A stretch of 64,000 nucleotides of DNA from Paenibacillus popilliae ATCC 14706 (GTDB taxonomy: Bacteria; Bacillota; Bacilli; Paenibacillales; Paenibacillaceae), in assembly GCF_000315235.1 (NCBI RefSeq), contig NZ_BALG01000256.1:1-64000 (forward strand), in the 5' to 3' direction. The notes beneath the pieces are model-generated. The model was not told where the DNA came from and did no database searches. It saw nothing but the letters and a program-made list of their open reading frames with translations. A program made the translations under genes and the position numbers. Of this stretch, positions 38,901-48,500 are shown one piece after another (positions within the stretch are counted from its first letter, which is position 1; the number at the start of each line of letters is the position of its first letter).

Positions 38901-41450
38901 GGCAAGCGGCCGCCCGTAAGGAATGCTTTGCCAGTCGGGTTGAAGTCCCTTATATTCGTGATAGATTGACCAAATGGATGCTTCCGTAGCGCCGCCCAGA
39001 CTGACGATCTGCACAGCGGGCAAACGGTTGGTAAGCCGAGCCGGCAGGGCAAGCGGAATCCAGTCTCCTGAGAGCAGCGCCAGACGGAGCTGTGGCATGG
39101 CGATGTGAGGCTCGGCTTCCAAATAATCGATGAGCATCTGCATCAATGCCGGTACGGAATTCCACACCGTGATGTCATGTTTGACTATGAGTTCCGCCCA
39201 ATGCGACGGGTCGGTCATTCTGTCATTGCTCGGATACACTAATGTACCCCCTGCGGACAGCGGACCGAAGAGGTCATAGACGGACAAATCAAAGCCCAGT
39301 TGCGCAAGTCCCAGCACGCGGTCCCCTGGGCAGACGCCAAAACGCCGATGGATATCCGCCACGGTATTGGCGGCCGCGCGGTGGCTAATCACGACGCCCT
39401 TCGGCTGACCGGTGGAACCGGACGTGTAGATGACGTAAGCGGGCAAGTCCGGGTCTCCGCCGGACAGTGAGGCATGCTCCAGAAGAGGCTTTACCCGGTC
39501 CACTTCGATCGTTGTCACGCCGTCGGGCCACATCAGGCGGGTCGTTGAACAGGTCAAAATAAACCGAATGTTTGCCTGCTCCAGCATCGCCATGCGGCGA
39601 AGCTCGGGCTGCTTCGGATCCATCGGGACATAGACGGCTCCCGCCGACAAAGCTCCAAGTACCGCCGCTGCCTGGTGCGCGCATTTATCCATCACGACCG
39701 CAACCCGCTCCTGAGCGGCACAGCCCGACGCTGTTAATTGTTCCGCCACCGCAGCGGCCCGCCGGGCCAACTCTCCGTACGTCACCTGGCCTTCGCTATC
39801 GATAACGGCCGCGCGATCCGGGGCTGCCGCCGCTTGCACCAGCACCAGCTCGTGCAAGGGACGATCGGGCACTGGCGCTTGCGTAGCGTTGCTGCGCTGT
39901 CGTTCCGTGAGCTGCCAGGCAGGCAACGCCACGGCTTCAACGGAATCCCAGCTTCGATGGGAGTAGGGCAGTGAACGCAGCAATTGCTCAAAGCAGTCAA
40001 ACATATCATCGACCATTCGGTCGGGGAAGACGCCTTCGCGCACATCCCAATTGACCTGCAGTCCGCTCGGGCTGTCCATCGCCTGGCAATCGATAAAGAC
40101 TTGCGGCGTCTGGCTAATCCCGTACCCGTCGATTTTGCCTGTCAGTTGATGAGCCGGCTCGACAAGACCGATGGCGCTGGTAAATACAACCGGCATCAAT
40201 GCGGCCTCCCGACCGCGCCTGCGCGCCATCTCCCGCATTACCTCCACCCCGGAAAACAGACGATGATCCAAATCTTCGAACAACTGTTTCTGTAAAGCTC
40301 TTGCACGCTCTACAAACGACTTCTCCGGGGCCCCATCTACAGCCAGCAAATCAACCGTTGTAAAATCGCCAACAATATCGTGAACCTGGGAATGCAGCGG
40401 CAATCGGTTCAGCATCGTCAGATTGAGACAGAACGGCTTGCTGCGGCTCCATCTCTCGATGACGGTGCCGTAGGCGGCCATCACGGCAGCGGTCGGCGTC
40501 AAGCCGTGCTTTTGCGCTCGCTGCTTGAGCTCTTCCCAGGCCCGATTGTCCAGATGAAGGGAGCGGCGCCGAAAGCGCGCGGGTCCGCCGTTGACCGGTT
40601 GTCTCGCCACAGGCAGATCCGGCGCCGGAGGCAAGGCGTCCATCCGGCCAAGCCAGTAATCCTTGTCCCGGGCATAAGCGGGGGTCTCCTTCAAGCCGCG
40701 CTCCGCGAGCAAATAATCGCGGAAGCGGAGCTGAAGATCGGGCAATCGCTGCCCCGGATCGTTGTACAGCGCTTCAAACTCCGACAACAGCAACCACATG
40801 CTGGCCCAATCGGCGATAAGAAAATCCATGGAAACATGCAGGATCGCGTGATCGCGCGTTCGGGTCACGCCAATATCGAATAAAGGCCAACGATCCGTAT
40901 CGTACATCCGATGACTCATATCATCCCGAATGTCAGCAAGCCTGGCTTCCGCTTCACGCAACGCCCAACCTCTTAGATCGGTGTACGTCACGTTCAGCTT
41001 CGGGACGTTCTGCATCACTCGCTGCTGTCCGTCTTGATCGATGGTCGCCCGGAGCATATCATGGCGCTCAACGAGCTGATTCCAAGCCGTCTCCGTCCGT
41101 TCGGGGGTGAGATCTGGATAGTTTACTTCCATATAGATATGGCAAGCTATCCCCCCATAATCCATCCCCTGGCGGCGCCCCAAAAAATAAGCGGACTGCA
41201 CATCGGTGAGCGGGAAAGGTTCAAACCGCGACCCTGGATCGGGTGTGACGGTCGCTGCCCGCGACTCTGCGCGCAAGGTAGCCAGCAGTTCCGCTTTATT
41301 GTCTTTCAAGGCCTGCAAATCGCGGTCCGTAAGCGAACCTTTGGGCGCTCGGTAGCGCAGGCTCCCCTCCTCCTCCCATACAGATATTCCCGCCTGGCGA
41401 AGCCGCGCCAGCAGTTCTGCACCGTTGGTGTTAAGATGTTGCGGCATCAT
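35913..41450 (-). CDS. NRPS: docking-Cy-A[MT]-PCP-TE, cysteine module 3 and release
   Basis: 1845 residues; AGGAGGG before the ATG. Residues 1-62 look like a TubC-type docking domain. A cyclization domain (about 75-500) has DFLIADWAS (DxxxxDxxS). The A domain (about 530-980) has specificity residues Asp721, Leu722, Tyr725, Asn764, Leu792, Ser794, Leu818, Ile826, Trp827, the known cysteine code. A methyltransferase (about 985-1360) is inserted before the last A motifs and has an intact SAM loop (LEVGAGTGATT, 1185-1195). PCP Ser1459 (LGADSL) is followed by a thioesterase with GYCLGG, where Cys1618 replaces the usual Ser, plus Asp1645 and His1817. It resembles PchF (Cy-A-MT-PCP-TE). It should add, cyclize and possibly methylate the third cysteine and release the product. 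Confidence 0.92.
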   Translation of the reverse strand: MMPQHLNTNGAELLARLRQAGISVWEEEGSLRYRAPKGSLTDRDLQALKDNKAELLATLRAESRAATVTPDPGSRFEPFPLTDVQSAYFLGRRQGMDYGGIACHIYMEVNYPDLTPERTETAWNQLVERHDMLRATIDQDGQQRVMQNVPKLNVTYTDLRGWALREAEARLADIRDDMSHRMYDTDRWPLFDIGVTRTRDHAILHVSMDFLIADWASMWLLLSEFEALYNDPGQRLPDLQLRFRDYLLAERGLKETPAYARDKDYWLGRMDALPPAPDLPVARQPVNGGPARFRRRSLHLDNRAWEELKQRAQKHGLTPTAAVMAAYGTVIERWSRSKPFCLNLTMLNRLPLHSQVHDIVGDFTTVDLLAVDGAPEKSFVERARALQKQLFEDLDHRLFSGVEVMREMARRRGREAALMPVVFTSAIGLVEPAHQLTGKIDGYGISQTPQVFIDCQAMDSPSGLQVNWDVREGVFPDRMVDDMFDCFEQLLRSLPYSHRSWDSVEAVALPAWQLTERQRSNATQAPVPDRPLHELVLVQAAAAPDRAAVIDSEGQVTYGELARRAAAVAEQLTASGCAAQERVAVVMDKCAHQAAAVLGALSAGAVYVPMDPKQPELRRMAMLEQANIRFILTCSTTRLMWPDGVTTIEVDRVKPLLEHASLSGGDPDLPAYVIYTSGSTGQPKGVVISHRAAANTVADIHRRFGVCPGDRVLGLAQLGFDLSVYDLFGPLSAGGTLVYPSNDRMTDPSHWAELIVKHDITVWNSVPALMQMLIDYLEAEPHIAMPQLRLALLSGDWIPLALPARLTNRLPAVQIVSLGGATEASIWSIYHEYKGLQPDWQSIPYGRPLANQGFRVLDASMRDCPVWVTGELYITGHGLAEGYLGDIETTQRRFFPHPVDGQRLYRTGDLGRYLPGGDIEFLGREDHQVKIRGHRIELGDIESTLLKHPAVAAAGVVMMEATGDDQTLLGVVELARKQERNQAAEQSEFERLTQGFDEPGSTVAAGLDEADIKAAVERLDTAVLHSMLDALCKLGLFADDELHSITDRLQRAGIAPPFHWLVQRWIARLTKAGLLIAHPADHYRCSHKPDESQLYRYWEQAEASWTNKLSSSGFMAYVRSNAARLPELLSGRQDPVALLFPEGKLDLVRSLYVDHLMAGYLNRCICLLLTRIAENHSGGPLRILEVGAGTGATTDNVLRALEGFDVEYVFTDVSSFFIPEAKHRFGQYPGIRFGLFDVDRDCREQGLAPNSFDVVLAAGVLENARDIPASLNRLTELVCPGGWLVFTEPTAEHAWILASQAFMMTEPGDHVRTDTSYLNRDGWIRLLQEYGDDPILSLPEEKHKLSVLGFHLFARRIKQDRISASVPELTDFLSLRLPAHMLPSQLQIADALPLTGNGKIDRRGLATWRPTTALELAAGDSGEESSDALEALLATVWAKALSMPGIGRSQSFYDLGADSLIMAQVAGKLRDKFAKDPSHGEIAYDALLRHMLHYPTVAALAEFIRSHSREKERTFDVSSSDLQGGSGSSNAVLTPYGGGETGPLRVVFHAGLGTMNCFHLLLKKLTTQHVGPVIGITVADTEKYCAYEPSRLIEQIADDYAGRLLASGQKRMQLIGYCLGGLIAIEVARRLVEQGVHLTDLVLIDSHPVLFDIDDDLVIESLFVPNLNISIQQAGFGDVDPDDLVRGLLHIFDSNNRSVPQGSSCTIRGDAGLDKVGELFRRLAAVSRRERFAAYVHAIAQATGGHMPVEMAEGLCKMYRQSFQAARFTPLPFMGNIRFLLAAEPFGFLPGTEEMTLDFWRDICLGEFEVTEIAGNHFSCIEAEPHASELAKLIALPLLNTCPAG

Positions 41451-41485
41451 CGATCCCTCCTGTTTTTTGCGAGCCGACGCTCATG

Positions 41486-42229
41486 TTACGAATGCACTGC
41501 TTTCTCGGCAGTGGTAAATACAGCGCCATGCAGGCGGCTTGGATCCAGCGTTGTTTTCAAACCGGAAAGGCATACCTCAAGCACTCCCGTTTTCGGCGAA
41601 GAGACGACTTGCAGCCACTTGTCTCCGTTTGAAACCATTTGAAACGAATGCAGACGTTCATCGGCAACCCCCATTTTGACCCATTCCACTCCGGATGCAC
41701 CGTTCGGATGTTCTATTTTCTTAGGGCGCTGGGGCGGGTCGTAAGTGGAGACGACAAACGGCAAGCCGATCGGCTCCGGCGCAAAAAGACTATATTTCAC
41801 TTTCAAGCCGTCCGGTCGAGTTCTGCTGCCATGAATCAGTCGCGAAGTGGAGATTCCCGCCTTGTTGACGGTCGATCTGACCGCTTCCAGCTCCCGGATA
41901 CGGTCTGCTCCCGACCCATGCGCCGCCTCACTTGTTCGTTCTTCCGGTTCCATCGCAACGTCGCACCAGCCTGCGGCAGATGTGGACCAGTATGTCCATC
42001 GTTTGCTTGCGGCCCGTCCGTAAATCCATCCAAGCGGCGGAATAAGCAACGTCAATGGCTTCGGGATTTGAAAAAATTCAATAAACGGTCCTTTCTCAAA
42101 CCACAACAAGGCGTTGTGCGCCCGCTCCGGCGCACTGCCCCATTGGATCGAAAATCCTTCCGCCTCATAATCCCGCACAACGTCGGAAATGTTGTTCACC
42201 TTACACAAAATGTGGCTGCACTTCAGCAT
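41486..42229 (-). CDS. VOC/glyoxalase-fold protein of the siderophore operon
   Basis: 247 residues with GGAAGGGAAAAG before the ATG. It overlaps the reductase-methyltransferase gene by 29 bases, so translation is coupled. The start (KCSHILCKVNNISDVVRDYEAEGFSIQWG) and the later WVKMGV and LEVCLSG strands fit the paired beta-alpha-beta-beta-beta units of the vicinal oxygen chelate superfamily (Glyoxalase_3-like). No complete metal triad can be assigned. I know of no VOC enzyme required for pyochelin or yersiniabactin. It may modify the chelator, act on a breakdown product, or bind the siderophore as resistance proteins of this fold do. Confidence 0.75.
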   Translation of the reverse strand: MLKCSHILCKVNNISDVVRDYEAEGFSIQWGSAPERAHNALLWFEKGPFIEFFQIPKPLTLLIPPLGWIYGRAASKRWTYWSTSAAGWCDVAMEPEERTSEAAHGSGADRIRELEAVRSTVNKAGISTSRLIHGSRTRPDGLKVKYSLFAPEPIGLPFVVSTYDPPQRPKKIEHPNGASGVEWVKMGVADERLHSFQMVSNGDKWLQVVSSPKTGVLEVCLSGLKTTLDPSRLHGAVFTTAEKAVHS

Positions 42230-44432
42230 CTTTTCCCTTCCTTACGGCAAATAGTTTTTGTCCGAGCGGAGCAAGCGGATGAGCTTCATCCGGAAGGGCC
42301 GTCACTTCCTGGGCGCCCGCCCGACGAAATACGTCGCGCCACTGTTGGACGGACATGAAGGTGGTGTTCGTGTTTTTCCTGTCATCTTCCGGAGGGGTCA
42401 TCATAAAAGCTTGCGAAATCAACATTTCCGTAAATTCTCTGACCGGCTCTGTGATCAGCATCACCCCTCCTGGAACGAGGCACTCCATAAGACCCTGTAC
42501 GACTCCATCCGTATCGCGCGCGTTGTTCAGCATCCCCGCAGCAATCACGATATCGACGCTTCCCCGCTGCAGACCTTGCGCACACAGGCTTTGATCGATA
42601 TCGACAATGTGATACCGCATCCAAGGGCAATCTTGATACCGTTCACGGGCAGCCGTTATAAAAAAAGGGCTAATGTCCGTAAACAAGTAATCGGGTTTCA
42701 GCCGGTTCGAAAGCGTGGTCTTCAAGCGGCAAACGACTGCATCCGTCGTCGCCCCTGTGCCCGCGCCGATTTCCAGAATTCGCAAGGAAGCTTCCTGTGA
42801 AGTGAAGGTATCGCTCACTGCCTGTTTGGCGGCGGCAACACGCATCACGGCATCGGCTACCGACTTGTTCAGATAATGTGACATGGCGGTATCGCGATAG
42901 AGCGCATGTGCGATGTCCATGCGTCCCTCGGGAAACAATAACAGCGCCGCTTGCTGTTCGCCGCTCATAAGCTGCGGAAGCTGTTCAGCGTTCGTTATGA
43001 GGTAGTCGATAATTTTGCGGGAGCCCAGTGTGCCGCTCCATGCCTCCAGCGCAGACTTCCAACGTTGCTCCACCTTGTCTTTCGTAAGTAGGTCGGTGCC
43101 CAGAAAGCAATCCCGGCGCTTGATCAAGTACCCGCGTTCCGCCAGAATTTGCAGCCAGCGGACGATGATCTGCCGATGTCGGGACGCCACCTTCGCGGCA
43201 GCGAGAATGTCAGCCTCGCCGTATTCATGCTCCGGCGTTGTCAGCGTCCCCTGCGATTGGAGCGCGAACAGCATCGATGAGAGCGCGGCCGCATCCAGCC
43301 GTTCGACGCACTCGCTCACCTGCCCGGCATCCAAGTCGTGGATTTCCGTCAGGGCCGCTTCCTGTAACCGTGCAACCGATAGCGGCTGGTGGCCGCGATG
43401 ACTCCGCAAGACCGGGTAACCCAACGCTTGGGTCAAATCTTGCCACTGGCGGGAGCACAACAGCTCCTGCTGCGCTCTTGTATCCCCTGCGGCAGCGGCA
43501 TTCCCTTGCATCATGTCTCCCAGCGCCAGCAGATCACGGCCGATCGCCTGCGGCCACTGTTGCAGGAGAATGTCTCGATAGCTGTCAACCGATGTTGGAC
43601 CCAGCATTTGCGCACTGTGTTCAAGCAGATGCGCCGGCGCACTCGCCAGAAGCTTGCCGGGAATGTCCTGCACATCTGGAACGTGCAGGCGAGGACGCCA
43701 AATGACAGGACCATGGGTATCGATAAGCGACAAGCTGCCGCTAGGGACACCGATCGTCAAGCTGTGCAGCAAATGAAGATAATTGTCCGGATCATCGGGG
43801 TCGACTTCATTATGGGCTCTCAGCGTGATCGGAATGTTCCCGATCGACCCGCTTGCCAATTGAAACGGTCCCGCGTCCTTGATCACATGGTTGATCTTCC
43901 ATGGACGAACGGACGGCAATGCTTCCGCTAAAATATGCATCAGCGGGTAAGAAACTTGGGTGGCACAGGCCGCATCGATGTATAGCGCCTGCTGTTGCCC
44001 CAACAAGGCGTTGGCGCAAGCGATAAACCGGCGCACAGCGGGCAAATGCACGTACAAATCGCCTGTCAAATAATGAACTCCATGTTGCCGCGCCACTCTC
44101 AGACAAGCGGCCAAGTCCTTGTGATGAACCGGTTGTTCCTGGAGCACGTGAATTCCGCGCGCCAGCAGCTTGCGCGATAACTCGGTGCCGCTGCCGCCCA
44201 TGACTCCGGATCGCAACACAACGCAGGCGATATCGATGTCATCGGGAAGCTGCTCGACCTCTGTGTATAGAGGAATCCCGTAGCGCTCGGCGCATTGCTT
44301 GGAGCGCTCGCTTCCTTGGCCCAATAAACCAATCAGTTCAAATCGGTCCGCAAGCGCCTTTACCGCCTCGAGATAGAATTGTCCGAATCTGGAGCCGCAT
44401 ACCACGGTCCGCAACCGTCTATTTCCGTTCAT
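42201..44432 (-). CDS. Thiazolinyl-imine reductase fused to a SAM methyltransferase
   Basis: 743 residues; GGGGTGA before the ATG. Residues 1 to about 365 match the Gfo/Idh/MocA-like thiazoline reductases of the PchG/Irp3 group: RTVVCGSRFGQFYLEA nucleotide-binding start, VVLRSGVMGG, EQPVH and the long beta-sheet domain. These reduce one thiazoline to thiazolidine using NADPH. Residues about 375-743 are an NRPS-type methyltransferase with an intact SAM loop (LEIGAGTGATT, about 552-562), YLFTDIS and LVPGGVMLITEP. It closely resembles the insert in the 1845-residue NRPS but has no adenylation domain around it. PchG and Irp3 end at about 350-365 residues, so the C-terminal half is an added enzyme, presumably acting in trans on a carrier-bound intermediate. 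Confidence 0.9.
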   Translation of the reverse strand: MNGNRRLRTVVCGSRFGQFYLEAVKALADRFELIGLLGQGSERSKQCAERYGIPLYTEVEQLPDDIDIACVVLRSGVMGGSGTELSRKLLARGIHVLQEQPVHHKDLAACLRVARQHGVHYLTGDLYVHLPAVRRFIACANALLGQQQALYIDAACATQVSYPLMHILAEALPSVRPWKINHVIKDAGPFQLASGSIGNIPITLRAHNEVDPDDPDNYLHLLHSLTIGVPSGSLSLIDTHGPVIWRPRLHVPDVQDIPGKLLASAPAHLLEHSAQMLGPTSVDSYRDILLQQWPQAIGRDLLALGDMMQGNAAAAGDTRAQQELLCSRQWQDLTQALGYPVLRSHRGHQPLSVARLQEAALTEIHDLDAGQVSECVERLDAAALSSMLFALQSQGTLTTPEHEYGEADILAAAKVASRHRQIIVRWLQILAERGYLIKRRDCFLGTDLLTKDKVEQRWKSALEAWSGTLGSRKIIDYLITNAEQLPQLMSGEQQAALLLFPEGRMDIAHALYRDTAMSHYLNKSVADAVMRVAAAKQAVSDTFTSQEASLRILEIGAGTGATTDAVVCRLKTTLSNRLKPDYLFTDISPFFITAARERYQDCPWMRYHIVDIDQSLCAQGLQRGSVDIVIAAGMLNNARDTDGVVQGLMECLVPGGVMLITEPVREFTEMLISQAFMMTPPEDDRKNTNTTFMSVQQWRDVFRRAGAQEVTALPDEAHPLAPLGQKLFAVRKGKDAEVQPHFV

Positions 44433-44435
44433 ATT

Positions 44436-45557
44436 TCACCCCTGCCCAACTTCCGTAAAGGTATGAGTAAGATCAACGTTCCACTCACCCAGCAAATTCA
44501 TCATTTTTACCGGACATATTCCTTCCATCGCAACATAACATCCCGGCACCCTTTTGTCGTCCTCCATGACCAGCCTAGCGGCATGTGCCGCGACCATTCC
44601 CGACAGCGTATTCCAATCCTTGTTGTACAGCAATGTTGACACCAGCCGCAGCGGCGTGCCGGATTTGCACCCGGTGGCGAGCAGATGAAACATGGTGTAT
44701 TCCTTCGCTTGTTGCCGATATGTGCCGAATTGTTCGACTAGCATCCTGGCGGAAGCCTGTTTCTGCTCTTCCGTTTTATACTGCTCCAACGCTTTGATCA
44801 TCACGAACTTGTTCAGGATGGACGGGTCCTCATAGGTGTTATAAAACAAGGCCGATGTAAAACGGTAGGCTCGGGCAGCCGCCAGAAATTCATAGTGCAG
44901 GATGGGGTACGCCTCCCGCTCGCCCGCAGGGGAAGGCATTCGGTAGCTGCGGTGAAACGGGCGATCGATTCTGCTTGTCTCGCCGTTTTTGCAGTAAGCC
45001 ATCCCAAGTCCGGTATCTTCCTGAATGCTGCAGACGATGTCGTACGCCGCGTTTACTGAAAAATCGCCATTGCCCGCAAAAAACAATTCGAGCGAATCGA
45101 TATCGTCAAAATAGGTTTCCGCAATGTAAGCCGGGAAGATCTCGGACAAGCCGGGGTACACCCCGGCCGAGACAATACACGACAGCTGTTTCTCTTCGAT
45201 GTCCCGCTGTCGGTTCAACAATCGCTTGTACAGATGCTCGTCTCCTGAGACATCCACATAATGAGCGCGATGCCGAATGGAAGCGGCCGCAACCCGATCC
45301 AATATTTGCTTCGAGGGGCCCGCGCAATTGATGACGATCGCGCATTTTTCGCAAAAGCGGCCAAGCGAATCGCTGTCGTACACATCCACGTACATGAAGT
45401 CGATTCTTGCTTCCGCATGCTGGTATTGCTCACGCAACTTTTCGAGATTTCGTCCCCCAAGTACCACAGGGCAATCGGTTGCAGCAAGCATCGTTTCCAC
45501 CGCTCCGCCGCCTACTTGTCCGGAGGCTCCCAAAATTCCGATCCTGTTGTTCTCCAC
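44436..45557 (-). CDS. Saccharopine-dehydrogenase-like NAD(P)-binding protein
   Basis: 373 residues from the GTG at 45557, six bases after AAGGAGAG; a TTG at 45581 overlaps the NRPS stop but lacks a site. The N-terminal Rossmann fold has ILGASGQVGG, VVLGGRN and INCAGPS, and YVDVSGD follows, as in saccharopine reductase-like proteins. The C-terminal domain is not specific. It sits between the two NRPS-related genes, so it works on the siderophore or its precursors, possibly as a second ring reductase or an imine/thioester reductase. The substrate is unknown. Confidence 0.8.
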   Translation of the reverse strand: MENNRIGILGASGQVGGGAVETMLAATDCPVVLGGRNLEKLREQYQHAEARIDFMYVDVYDSDSLGRFCEKCAIVINCAGPSKQILDRVAAASIRHRAHYVDVSGDEHLYKRLLNRQRDIEEKQLSCIVSAGVYPGLSEIFPAYIAETYFDDIDSLELFFAGNGDFSVNAAYDIVCSIQEDTGLGMAYCKNGETSRIDRPFHRSYRMPSPAGEREAYPILHYEFLAAARAYRFTSALFYNTYEDPSILNKFVMIKALEQYKTEEQKQASARMLVEQFGTYRQQAKEYTMFHLLATGCKSGTPLRLVSTLLYNKDWNTLSGMVAAHAARLVMEDDKRVPGCYVAMEGICPVKMMNLLGEWNVDLTHTFTEVGQG

Positions 45558-45577
45558 CGCCGTCTCTCCTTCTTGAA

Positions 45578-48500
45578 TCAAATTGCGCCCTCTTCATATT
45601 CCGCCGCTTGATCCGACGCTATCGCTTTCGTCTCGATAAGCCGGGCAAGTATACCAATATTGGGGGCCTCGAAAAGGTTTTGCAGCGACAAGTCGATGCG
45701 GTATCGATCCTTCAGAAGCTGGATACATTGGATGGCGCGCAAGGAGTCGCCACCCAGCTCGTAAAAATCGTCATCGATTCCCACCTGCTGGCAGCCGAGC
45801 ACCTCTTCCCAGACGCATGCGATCTGGGCCTGAAGCTCGGTTGCCGGTGCAACAGGCGTCTTGTCCGCCGGCCTCTCGCCGGCCTTCGCCAACGCCGCCA
45901 GCGCCTGTCTGTCCACCTTCCCGTTGGCTGATAAAGGCAGTTCCTCCTGCAACACATACGTTGTCGGCACCATGTAATCAGGCAGCTTGCGCCGCAAGGC
46001 GTCGGACAGCTTAGCCAGCTTGAATCTTCCGACCTCTTCGGGAGCTTGCGCCACGATCAAGCGCTGGCCGAATACGTCCGCAGCGCGGCCGTTTTCCGGC
46101 AACACCATCACCTTTGCAAAGCCCTTCTCCATTAGAACCTTGCGCCATGCTTCCGCCGCAAGCAATGGAAGACAGCTCTCCTGTCTCTCATCTTCAAAAT
46201 GGCTGAAGCCATCCTCGAAAAATCCGACCGTGGTCAGCATCAGCCGGTTATTGTTGGTCGCTTCCATGAAGATTATATATCCGCCGGGCGCCAGCATTTC
46301 CTTCAGATGCTCCAGTGTCGTGTCCACATTTCGAGCACGGTGCAGTGTATTATCTGCAACAATCACATCGAATTCGTGGGGCTTATATCCTTGCGGAAGC
46401 GGTTTTTTGTTCATGTCGAATAGACGGTATTCAATCGGTGCCGATTGGCCCTGTTGCTTCCTTGCCTGATCGGTAAAGAAAGAGGATTCATCGGCATAGA
46501 TATACCTTCCCCGGCCCGCACAAAGCGGCGCCAGCGTGTCCGCCAAACCTCCCGCCCTCGTTCCGATTTCCAATACCCGCAGCTCTTTGTCCAAGGGATA
46601 GGCATTGACAATCGTCTGGAACATCTCGCGAGCCAGATGGACGTAGTACTCCCGGGCCAGATTGAACCTGCTCAACGCTTCCGGCGTTAAAAAGGAAGCT
46701 TCGGCAAGGTAAAGCTCAAGCGGATCGATTTCGCCTCGAAGCAGACCGATCATCGACGCTTGCCCGCGACGAAAACATTCGTATAACGCCCGCGCTTGAT
46801 CCGCTATGCCAGGGAAACGATGACATTCGCCGTCGATCAGGTCGGGCTGCACAGCGTGTAATGGATAACGGTTCAATAAGAGACCGTCCTCGTTTTTGTG
46901 CAGCAGCCCCTCCTCCACCAATACATCCAACCAGTGGCCAATCAGTGCCCGGTAACGGGGATGCAGCTGATAACGGCGCATCCGTTCGTCAATGGCAATG
47001 CCCTCTCCTTCGCGAGCGAACATGCCTAGGCTGTGCAACGTATTGCAAATGACCGCAAAGCTTAAACGATCGGTATAATCCGTAAAAGCCGAAATCGCCT
47101 CAACGTCGACGGCATCCAGGAGCTGCGACGCCTGCCGTTGACCGGAGGCGCTAATGGCCTGCCAACGCGCCGCACAGCTCGCAGCATCTGCGCGCTCGAT
47201 GTCAAACCAATCCGAGCCTGCGGCATCGCTAGGAACCACATAACCGACCAACTGCCTATTGCCGGACGCTTCACCTATCACGCCGACGGCCGCGTCTTTC
47301 ACCCCGTCATGACGCTTCAGTGTCGCTTCAATCTCGCCCAACTCGATCCGATGGCCCCGGATTTTGACCTGAAGGTCCTCTCGTCCGAGAAACTCGAGAT
47401 TTCCGTTCGGCCAATAACGCCCCACATCGCCCGTACGATAGAGCCGTTCGCCTGTGCGAGGATGCCGAACAAACCTTTCGTTCGTATTGACTTCGTCGTT
47501 CCAATAGCCTGCGGCCAGCCCGATTCCGCCGATATACAGCAGGCCAGGCACCCAGACGGGGCAGTCCCCCATCCATTCATTCAGCACATAATAGCGCTGA
47601 TTCGTCAGCGGACGTCCATACGGAATGCTTCTCCAATCCGGGTCGACGTCCATAATCGGGTACAGGTTCGACCAGATCGATGCCTCCGTAGCCCCTCCCA
47701 AACCGATCACTTGGACGCCGTTACCATAAGCCTTGATGTGGTCCGGCAAGTCCAGAGGAATCCAGTCGCCGCTGAGCAGCACCAAGCGCAGAGATGGGGG
47801 CAGCGGTTCGCCACTTCCAGAGACATACTCCAACAGCATTTGCATCAAAGCCGGAACCGTGTTCCACACCGTGATATGCTCCCGGCTCATCCACGCAAGC
47901 CAACAAGCCGGATCTCTTGTCCGCTCCGCTTCCGGCATGACGACCGTGGCTCCCGCCGCCAGCATGCCGAACATATCATACACCGAAAGATCGAAGTTCA
48001 AGTTGGACAAGGCGAGCACCCGATCCTCCGGCCCGACGGAAAAACGCTTGTTCATATCGAGAATCGTATTGACCGCGCCCCGGTGGCTGATCATAACCCC
48101 TTTGGGAACGCCTGTCGAACCAGAGGTATAGATGACGTAAGCCAAATCGTCCGGGTTCCCCGACCCGTTCGGCCGCCCGATATCGCCTTCCCTTGGCGCA
48201 ATCTGATCGATATGCAACCGCTCCATCCCTTCGGGCCAGCCAAGCTGCTCGTCCAGCCAGGACTGGGTAAGCACGACGCCGACGTTGCCGTCGCGCAGCA
48301 ACTGAAAGCGCCTCTCCTCAGGGTGGGACGGATCGATAGGCAGGTAGGCGGCCCCGGACTTCAGAATGCCGATCACGCCGACCATCTGTTCCCAGCCTTT
48401 CTCCATGATCACCGCAACCAACGAATGGGGCTGGGCCCCTTTGGCCCGCAACAGCTCTCCTACCGCATCGGAACGAAGCCGCAGTTCCTCGTAGGTCAAG

